A DNA stretch of 26,833 nucleotides from a virus: positions 1 to 26,833 of IMG/VR virus record IMGVR_UViG_3300038457_000107, one strand, 5' to 3'. Position numbers and translations under genes: made by a program. Below are positions 22,385-26,833 of this stretch, piece by piece (position 1 is the first letter of the stretch; every line of letters starts with the position of its first letter). The notes beneath the pieces are model-generated. The model saw only the letters and a program-made list of their open reading frames with translations. It was not told the DNA's origin and ran no database searches.

Positions 22385-23884
22385 TTAAGACCAGGGGGAA
22401 TAGCTGCGCTTGGAACTTGATACCGTCGATTTCTTTTTGGGCAACACCGGCATGGCGAAGGTCAAGGCCAGCGCATCGCCATCGTCGGGCGAACTGGAAT
22501 CCGCGCCCATTTTAGCAAGACGCTTCTGCATCAGTTCCTTCGATTCCAGTTTCACGCGCTGCAAACGGTCGCCAACCAGAATCGGCTTCGAAAGATCGGC
22601 TTCGAGACCGGGATCTTTGTCAATCGCGCCGCCGTCCTGTAGCCACTGCTTCATCTTTCCCCACATCTCATCTCTTCGATAGGCATACTTCGGATCAGTC
22701 GAATCCTGACCGAAGTTCACTTCCATGATGTTGGTGTGGCCAAGGGCTCGCAGACGTTGCGCAACCGGGCCTGCGATTCCGGCTGAATCGCAGAAGAGCA
22801 TGGCGATTTTGTCGCCGTTGAAATTCTTGGAGAGCACGTCGGCGAGCTTACCGACCATCACTGCGGGGTTGCGAGTAAATTCACCCTTCACTTTTATGGG
22901 GGGAATACTTCGTCCATCAAAGCCCTTTCTAAATCGGATAACATTGTCGTCCGCGCCTCCCCACGCAAAATCGACTCCAGCGACCAAAGGATCGTCAGGG
23001 AGTGAAAGGGCAATTCTCTGTTGCGCGAGTTGAATGGTGCTGAGATCAATAAATTGTCCAGACGCTGCGCGAGGCGGTAAGCCTCGAACACGCACCCTAA
23101 AGAAATCGGAATCCTCGCCGTAGTCCTGCTCCCACTCAGCGATTTCTTCTTTGTTGGTGCCTTCGACGGTACGCGAGTCGATGACGTAGGTTTTCCAGCG
23201 GTGCCTTTGGTTGCCGTGGGTGCAGTCGTAGAAGTCGCCGGAGTTGAGCGTCGGGTTTCCGAACTTGAACCAGAGGATTTCCGTGTCACTATCAGTCAAT
23301 GCTCCTCGTCCGACTTCGGCGGAGATGACGGAGGCGATTTCCGAAGCCTCATCCATGATAATCACAATGCGCTTGCCTTGGTTGTGAGCACCGGCGAAGG
23401 CTTGCGCGTTTTCTTCGGACCAGGGATTGAAATCGGCGCGCCAGGTGCGATCGTGACCCTGCTCCATGACCTTGATGGAGGCAACGTTGACGGCGAACCA
23501 ATCGGAGTTCAGCGCGAGGCGAAACCACTTCGACGCTTCGGGCTGAGTTTTGGTATCGAGCTGGCCTTTGGTGTTCGCAGTGACGATCACTTTGCAATCT
23601 TCGAAGGTGGACATAGCCCACCAGATGATCATGGCGACCAGTGCGGATTTGCCGATGCCGTGACCGCTCGACACAGCACACTTGAAAGGCTGATGACACG
23701 TCTCGGGATTCTTCAGGTGCGCGCCCACGTCCGCAAGAATCGTGGCCTGCCATTGCCGCGGGCCGGCAGACTTTTCCAGTTCCATTTCACCCCACGGGAA
23801 GCCGTAGAGCACGGCGCCCAGCGGGTCGTGGGTAAAACCGCCTAAGTCGTCAGCGAGCATCTGCTGTTCGGATACCTGAATCAT
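22385..23884 (-). CDS. Terminase large subunit (packaging ATPase/nuclease)
   Basis: This 499-aa protein has a Walker A at residues 73-80 (SGHGIGKS), a Walker B at 173-179 (IVIIMDE), and the coupling GNPT motif at 209-212. The RNase H-like nuclease part has acidic residues D305 (AGVDFAWGG), D366 (LFCDSAG) and the cluster D467-D470 (SPDDGDALALTF). The length fits the family. It would cut concatemeric DNA and drive it through the portal. The start overlaps the stop of the small subunit (ATGA). No residue expected for activity appears to be missing. The gene belongs to the P22/Sf6-like (headful) type by its portal and coat partners, which is inference; the packaging strategy cannot be read from this sequence alone. 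Confidence 0.97.
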   Translation of the reverse strand: MIQVSEQQMLADDLGGFTHDPLGAVLYGFPWGEMELEKSAGPRQWQATILADVGAHLKNPETCHQPFKCAVSSGHGIGKSALVAMIIWWAMSTFEDCKVIVTANTKGQLDTKTQPEASKWFRLALNSDWFAVNVASIKVMEQGHDRTWRADFNPWSEENAQAFAGAHNQGKRIVIIMDEASEIASVISAEVGRGALTDSDTEILWFKFGNPTLNSGDFYDCTHGNQRHRWKTYVIDSRTVEGTNKEEIAEWEQDYGEDSDFFRVRVRGLPPRAASGQFIDLSTIQLAQQRIALSLPDDPLVAGVDFAWGGADDNVIRFRKGFDGRSIPPIKVKGEFTRNPAVMVGKLADVLSKNFNGDKIAMLFCDSAGIAGPVAQRLRALGHTNIMEVNFGQDSTDPKYAYRRDEMWGKMKQWLQDGGAIDKDPGLEADLSKPILVGDRLQRVKLESKELMQKRLAKMGADSSSPDDGDALALTFAMPVLPKKKSTVSSSKRSYSPWS

Positions 23885-24300
23885 TTCGGGGCAAGCGCAC
23901 GCTTGCGGGCTTTCTGGATGGCTTCCGAGAGTACGAGGTTCACGTTCATCTCAATCGGCTTGTCGTGCAGGTGGTTCACGGTGTCCACCGGGCGACCGTA
24001 GGCGCGGTCTTCGAGGTAGCGCAATAAATTCGTGAGCGGGATGATGGAGAACTTTCCCTGATAGTCGGGGCCTTCGATAGCACCTTTCGGCGGAGGCAAG
24101 AGTTTGCCATCGTCACCGATGCCGAGCCGGTTTTTCTCCAACTCGATAAGCGAATTCCAGAGCGTTTCCGACTTCGCCTGGTTGAGCACTCGCAACGCGA
24201 CATTGACGTTGGTCGGACGAACGGACTTTGGCCGCCCGAGTTTCTTTTTCTCGCCGGTCTTTGGATCGATGCCCGGTTCACGTTTTCCGCCGCGGCCCAT
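23881..24300 (-). CDS. Terminase small subunit candidate
   Basis: This 139-aa protein lies directly upstream of TerL, overlapping it by ATGA, and overlaps the HNH gene stop by one base (TAATG). It opens MGRGGKREPGIDPKTGEKKKLGRPK, a basic Gly-rich tail of the AT-hook/'GRP' type. A helical part (VNVALRVLNQAKSETLWNSLIELEKNRLG) follows, then an Asp/Pro/Gly-rich loop and a C-terminal helical part with NLLRYLEDRAYGRPVDTV, typical of DNA-binding small subunits that end in 'LxYLxDRAYGKP'. The position and the AYGRP motif favour TerS, which recognises phage DNA and loads TerL. The basic N-terminus is shared with the neighbouring HNH protein. No HTH is firmly recognised. Confidence 0.8.
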   Translation of the reverse strand: MGRGGKREPGIDPKTGEKKKLGRPKSVRPTNVNVALRVLNQAKSETLWNSLIELEKNRLGIGDDGKLLPPPKGAIEGPDYQGKFSIIPLTNLLRYLEDRAYGRPVDTVNHLHDKPIEMNVNLVLSEAIQKARKRALAPK

Positions 24301-24680
24301 TAGGTGAGAAATTTGTTGTGTTTTTTCAAGTAGGCAATCGCCTGTTCGAATCGAAGCGGATTTTCTTCACCGTTCCCTAGAAAAACATTGCATTTTAGGT
24401 GCAACAGTCCGCGCATTTTCCCAGTGAAGTGATCGTGATCAACTTGCCAGTGCTCTCTCAAGGGCAACTCACAAAGTGCACAACAGCCCTTCTGTTCAGC
24501 AAGCAGCTTTTCGAATTCCGCACGAGTAAGCCGATATCTTTTCAGCCTAACCGCTAGATAATGCTCAAACGCTTTTGGCTGTTTGATGAACGCTAGAATT
24601 CGCTCGGTTTCTGTCTTCGCTTTCGCTGGCCGCCCGAGCTTCTTTCCCAGTCCTGCGATTCGTGTCCCGCCTCGCGACAT
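24300..24680 (-). CDS. HNH endonuclease of the recombination Endonuclease VII type
   Basis: The ATG at 24680 (MSRGGTRIAGLGKKLGRP) gives 126 aa; it has GGGGGAG three bases upstream, which the longer 24731 start lacks. Residues 50-101 match the Endo VII family: YRLTRAEFEKLLAEQKGCCALC, then VDHDHFTGKMRGLLHLKCN..LG. The catalytic D81-H-D-H84 core and C70/C97-N98 (zinc ligands C67, C70 and the C97 side) are present. Endo VII proteins resolve branched DNA, and HNH proteins beside terminases take part in headful cutting in several phages. The first 20 residues resemble those of the small terminase. It sits just before TerS and overlaps it by one base, so it probably acts with packaging. Confidence 0.88.
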   Translation of the reverse strand: MSRGGTRIAGLGKKLGRPAKAKTETERILAFIKQPKAFEHYLAVRLKRYRLTRAEFEKLLAEQKGCCALCELPLREHWQVDHDHFTGKMRGLLHLKCNVFLGNGEENPLRFEQAIAYLKKHNKFLT

Positions 24681-24683
24681 ATA

Positions 24684-24690
24684 CTCCCCC
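24684..24690 (-). promoter_or_regulatory. Ribosome binding site of the HNH gene
   Basis: GGGGGAG on the minus strand lies three bases before the ATG at 24680. The spacing is short, but it is the only purine-rich signal in the 66-base gap after the recombinase gene and it decides the start. Confidence 0.6.
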
Positions 24691-24746
24691 CGCCAACAAA
24701 GGGTAGCAGTCTTGAGGCCAAAAAAGCCCAAATAGATTCAAACAAA

Positions 24747-25289
24747 TCAAAGGCCAGATGACCCCTGTAAGGCAAGCCCGATGGCAACCGCTGCCTCCGC
24801 ATCCGTCTTTTTCAGGTACGCCCCCGTGCTACTCATGGACTTGTGGCCGAGATACTGGCGAACGTTCTCAATTCCCGCGCTGTGAATGGTTTGCATGGCT
24901 ACGGTGTGTTTTAAAACGTGGGGATGACGCTTGCGCTCGGGGATCCCCGCGGCTTTCGCGTAGCGCTGCATCAGACGCCAGAAATGCTGCCGGGTGACGG
25001 GGAAAAGCTTTTGGTTGACGCGCATGGGACGAATGAAAGCTAAGAGCGCCGCACGCTCATCTAGAAGCGGTTCCAGATCCGAGATCAAAGGCTGCACAGT
25101 CCGCAGACTTCCCTTCAATCGAGCGACGGTCAGGTGCCCGTCGGCGACCGCATCCCTTTCGAGCCGTACCACTTCGCTTGCTCTCAAGCCGTGCGAGTAA
25201 GCCACAAGAATCATCAGCCAATTCTTCGGGCTGTGCGTCCTCGCCGCTTGCAAGAGGGAGATCAGCTCGGGCTTTGATAATGCCTCCAC
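24747..25289 (-). CDS. Short tyrosine recombinase/integrase (catalytic domain only)
   Basis: This 180-aa protein starts at a GTG. It carries the tyrosine recombinase fold: GLRASEVVRL with R36, the beta-hairpin lysine K59 (RLKGS), HPHVLKHTV with H124 and H128, YLGHKSMSSTGAYLKK with H149 and the nucleophile Y158. The second catalytic arginine of the HxxR box is a lysine here (H124-V-L-K127, codon AAA). The protein has no core-binding (SAM-like) N-terminal domain and is about the size of the FimB/FimE-type recombinases (~200 aa). No ATG or Shine-Dalgarno is near, and the terminator of the upstream cluster ends only 15 bases before the GTG. It may integrate the phage or invert a DNA segment; no attachment site is visible in this window. 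Confidence 0.88.
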   Translation of the reverse strand: MEALSKPELISLLQAARTHSPKNWLMILVAYSHGLRASEVVRLERDAVADGHLTVARLKGSLRTVQPLISDLEPLLDERAALLAFIRPMRVNQKLFPVTRQHFWRLMQRYAKAAGIPERKRHPHVLKHTVAMQTIHSAGIENVRQYLGHKSMSSTGAYLKKTDAEAAVAIGLALQGSSGL

Positions 25290-25304
25290 GAAGCAGCTAC
25301 AAGC

Positions 25305-25336
25305 AAAAAAGGTGACAGAAGTTCATATTGTCACCT
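25305..25336 (-). terminator. Rho-independent terminator before the recombinase gene
   Basis: On the minus strand, AGGTGACA (25336-25329) and TGTCACCT (25317-25310) form a perfect 8-bp stem with an 11-base loop, directly followed by a run of T (25310-25305). The stop codon of the 48-aa ORF lies inside the stem. It would end the LuxR-type operon and separate it from the recombinase. Confidence 0.75.
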
Positions 25337-25481
25337 ACTCCGCATTCCCCGCACGATACTCCACCAGGAACTGCGCGAGGTCGGGACAGGGCTGCGGGCT
25401 CCTAGTGTCCGGGTAATTGGGAAAGATGACGTGCAGGAGCGCCCGACTTTCTTCCACCGTGAACCACTCAAGAGCGCCCAT
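25335..25481 (-). CDS. Small ORF downstream of the membrane protein, unknown
   Basis: A 48-aa frame starts with ATG 25481, one base after the stop of the 99-aa gene, and ends at a TAG inside the terminator stem. The protein (MGALEWFTVEESRALLHVIF, then YPDTRSPQPCPDLAQFLVEYRAG) has a normal composition. No family or Shine-Dalgarno was seen; the one-base spacing favours coupling. The small size leaves its reality uncertain. Confidence 0.5.
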   Translation of the reverse strand: MGALEWFTVEESRALLHVIFPNYPDTRSPQPCPDLAQFLVEYRAGNAE

Positions 25482-25482
25482 C

Positions 25483-25782
25483 CTAGCGAAAGGTCAGCAG
25501 CACCCAGCGCACGATCTCGGGAGCGCGCGTGACCAGGCCGGTGACCACCGCCACCACCACCGCATTCCGCAGTTTGAGGTTAAATACCTGCTGGCTGAGG
25601 CGCCCGGTGTCGGCCTGTAAGCCGCGAATGTGATTCGATTGGGCGTTGACCGCGTGCAGCAGGGCTTCGGGTTGGGCGCGCTCGGGGCCGTCGTACTGGG
25701 CTCTGCGATCGATCTTGTTGAAGGTTCCAAGATACTTAGCGCGTTCGATGACATGAGGCGGAGCGTAGAGCGGATCTTTCAT
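25483..25782 (-). CDS. Small membrane protein of the LuxR-linked cluster
   Basis: This 99-aa protein begins MKDPLYAPPHVIERAKYLG and overlaps the LuxR-type stop by ATGA. The N-terminal 60 residues are charged and helical (AQPEALLHAVNAQSNHIRGLQADTGRLSQQVFNLKLRN, a coiled-coil pattern). The C-terminal 25 (NAVVVAVVTGLVTRAPEIVRWVLL) form one hydrophobic segment that ends at the C-terminus. This is the layout of a tail-anchored, coiled-coil membrane protein. It has no cysteine. It could be a regulatory partner of the HTH protein or a holin-like protein; neither is shown by the sequence. Confidence 0.7.
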   Translation of the reverse strand: MKDPLYAPPHVIERAKYLGTFNKIDRRAQYDGPERAQPEALLHAVNAQSNHIRGLQADTGRLSQQVFNLKLRNAVVVAVVTGLVTRAPEIVRWVLLTFR

Positions 25783-26054
25783 CGCTGCTCATACCTGCCG
25801 GCCATTTCCTCGCGTTGATAACGCACGGCCAGCTGCACCCGGTTGTCGCAGCCCACGCGCTCACACGATCTGTACACATACGCTTTGACGGTGTGGTAAC
25901 TCATCTTCAACTCTTTCGCGATTTCGCGATTCTCCAGGCCATCACGCACGCAGCCCGCGATCCTGAATTGCGTTTCGGTCAGAATATCGCGCAGAGAGGG
26001 AAGTAAATCAGGGATCTCGGTGCCGGAGACCACCAGGCTTAAGCCGGCGCTCAC
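25779..26054 (-). CDS. LuxR-type HTH regulator (DNA-binding domain only)
   Basis: The GTG at 26054 gives 91 aa and a GTGA overlap with the stop of the 85-aa gene. A longer frame to 26267 exists, but it is Arg/Pro-rich in this part and looks like antisense. Residues 25-79 carry a LuxR/FixJ-type HTH: LTETQFRIAGCVRDGLENREIAKELKMS-YHTVKAYVYRSCERVGCDNRVQLAVRY. The GLENREIAKEL helix and the TVKAYV recognition part agree with the family. No response-regulator or autoinducer domain is present, so it is not activated by phosphorylation or a ligand in the classic way. It is likely a phage regulator of the linked genes or of late transcription; the target is unknown. The downstream gene overlaps by ATGA. 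Confidence 0.85.
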   Translation of the reverse strand: MSAGLSLVVSGTEIPDLLPSLRDILTETQFRIAGCVRDGLENREIAKELKMSYHTVKAYVYRSCERVGCDNRVQLAVRYQREEMAGRYEQR

Positions 26055-26308
26055 GCCGTCACCACGCGCGAAGTGCGGAGCTGCATGACCAGAAATCCGA
26101 GCGAGGGCCGCGGCTGCCAATCCTGAAATGAAGCGGAGGGGCCGAAACGGAAGGGGCGCGCCGCGGGGCTGGGCGCGCAGAGGACGGGGATAGCTACGAT
26201 CGTGAAGTCGTCCAACCAGCGAAATCCGCCGCGGGCAACTTTCAATTTGGCGGTCGCTCGATTGCACTTTTTGACGCGATCGCCGAGAACGTTGACTTTT
26301 GCGGACAC
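26051..26308 (-). CDS. Small protein upstream of the LuxR-type regulator, uncertain
   Basis: A GTG-started frame gives 85 aa (MSAKVNVLGDRVKKCNRATAKLKVAR, then FRWLDDFTIVAIPVLCAPSPAA). Its stop overlaps the GTG of the regulator (GTGA), which supports it. Against it are the missing Shine-Dalgarno and the absence of any family. The basic N-terminus and the Pro/Phe-rich C-terminus tell nothing about its role. If it is not real, the stretch 26055-26481 is largely non-coding. Confidence 0.4.
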   Translation of the reverse strand: MSAKVNVLGDRVKKCNRATAKLKVARGGFRWLDDFTIVAIPVLCAPSPAARPFRFGPSASFQDWQPRPSLGFLVMQLRTSRVVTA

Positions 26309-26481
26309 GAGTAGCTGACAGGCGCGGAGGCAGGTACCCGGCTTTGGCGCGCGGGCAGCGATCGGAATGGCCCCAAAACGGTTACAAGGCAGAATATAGC
26401 ACGAAATGGTTGCCAGAACGGTAGGTTACTAAGGTGCTAGGGGGAGGATTTCGGGGATTTTGGGGTAAAATGGGCGCATGT
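26309..26481 (-). promoter_or_regulatory. Possible promoter region of the LuxR-linked cluster
   Basis: This 173-base gap has no convincing gene. On the minus strand a TATATT (26398-26393) with a preceding TGC could be an extended -10 element; no good -35 is seen. It lies about 85 bases before the GTG at 26308. The assignment is weak. Confidence 0.3.
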
Positions 26482-26769
26482 CTAAGCCTGTTTCGGGTCG
26501 CCGTGCTTCTCGAAAATTTTCTGCATCTCAATTACGTCGGAAAATCGTTGCCGCGCTTCTGCGTGGGGATCTAGTTTCGCGAACTCCTGCTCTACCTCTT
26601 CAATCAGCTTTAACCCTTCTTTTGGAAAACCCGGACTCAGCCGCGCTGCTACAACGACTTTCAGAGCGCGAACTGCAACTTGAAGCTTTGCTAAAGTCTC
26701 ATCAATCGCGTGGAACTCTTCGGCGATCTTCTGCAAGGCCACGTCGAGCTGTTTCCGGGAAATAGTCAC
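26482..26769 (-). CDS. Small coiled-coil protein, unknown function
   Basis: This 95-aa protein starts with a GTG at 26769 (MTISRKQLDVALQKIAEEFH). It is amphipathic and helical almost throughout, with heptad-like LDVALQKIAEEFHAIDETLAKLQVAV and a second helix GLKLIEEVEQEFAKLDPHAEARQRFSDVIEMQKIFEKHG. The overlapping plus-strand frame (26478-26765) is Ser/Arg-rich and looks like its shadow. No family was recognised; it could be a small structural or regulatory protein of the phage early region. Its GTG lies six bases after the TGA of the upstream gene. Confidence 0.7.
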   Translation of the reverse strand: MTISRKQLDVALQKIAEEFHAIDETLAKLQVAVRALKVVVAARLSPGFPKEGLKLIEEVEQEFAKLDPHAEARQRFSDVIEMQKIFEKHGDPKQA

Positions 26770-26775
26770 GACGAA

Positions 26776-26833
26776 TCACGGCTTGACTTTCTTATGCGCT
26801 TTCCAGCGGGCTTGGGCGGCCCCTTGAGCGATC
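26776..26833 (-). CDS. C-terminus of a small basic protein (partial)
   Basis: The last 18 codons before a TGA at 26778-26776 read IAQGAAQARWKAHKKVKP; the rest lies outside the window. The A-A-Q-A-R-W-K motif is typical of the ends of small basic proteins of the 'AR(K)AAQARW' type, common in phages, plasmids and chromosomes, whose role is not settled. It is followed by the 95-aa gene at six bases. Confidence 0.5.
   Translation of the reverse strand, partial: IAQGAAQARWKAHKKVKP

Noticed and set aside
25779-26267. Longer 162-aa start for the LuxR-type gene
   Set aside because: The extra N-terminus is Arg/Pro-rich without domain features, and a GTG overlapping the upstream stop (GTGA) gives a better start.
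26478-26765. Plus-strand frame of 95 codons with a TAAAAT upstream
   Set aside because: It covers the same bases as the minus-strand coiled-coil gene, is Ser/Arg-rich, and has no -35 or Shine-Dalgarno. The minus-strand protein has a natural helical pattern.
1-26833. CRISPR arrays, tRNA genes, insertion sequences, att sites
   Set aside because: No regularly spaced direct repeats, cloverleaf-like sequences, transposase genes or paired att-like repeats were seen by eye. Without a search tool, a short att core could be missed.

Overview
The window looks like the late (virion) half of a temperate tailed phage or prophage of P22-like podovirus architecture. Nearly every gene reads on the minus strand, many with TAATG, ATGA or TGATG overlaps. 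Read 5'->3' on that strand (right to left), the order follows P22: terminase small and large subunits, portal, scaffold, coat, head-tail adaptor, gp10-like tail protein, DNA-ejection proteins, then tail fibres and a tailspike that runs off the left edge. A host in Acidobacteriota is my inference, from the fibronectin-III style, the AxA|Q signal-peptide style and the general look of the proteins; nothing in the window proves it.

Right end (24.7-26.8 kb): the tail of a small basic protein, a 95-aa coiled-coil protein, and a coupled cluster of an 85-aa protein, a LuxR-type HTH protein, a 99-aa protein with a C-terminal membrane segment and a 48-aa ORF. This cluster ends at a rho-independent terminator. 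A short catalytic-domain-only tyrosine recombinase follows directly. Packaging and head block (15.9-24.7 kb): an Endonuclease VII-like HNH protein, TerS, TerL, four small proteins, a zinc-ribbon protein, portal, scaffold and coat. Neck and ejection block (6.4-15.9 kb): an exported 267-aa protein, a repeat protein, two small proteins, the adaptor, the gp10-like protein with an inserted repeat module, a 115-aa protein, a DUF2824/GNAT-like protein and three candidate ejection proteins, one carrying a KTSC domain.

Left end (1-6.4 kb): two plus-strand genes (a coiled-coil protein and a small membrane-anchored protein) interrupt the minus-strand operon. Beyond them lie six consecutive appendage genes, including recognisable fibre and tailspike proteins. 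The most unusual feature of the window is that all six, plus the 267-aa protein after the coat gene, start with a Sec-type signal peptide. Each complete mature chain also has an even number of cysteines (2 to 12). This suggests the phage or its lysogen exports a set of disulfide-bonded, fibre-like proteins, although fibres are normally assembled in the cytoplasm.

No lysis cassette, replication genes, tail needle, tRNA or CRISPR array was recognised. Apart from the possible promoter gap near 26.3-26.5 kb, no gene-free stretch approaches 300 bases.
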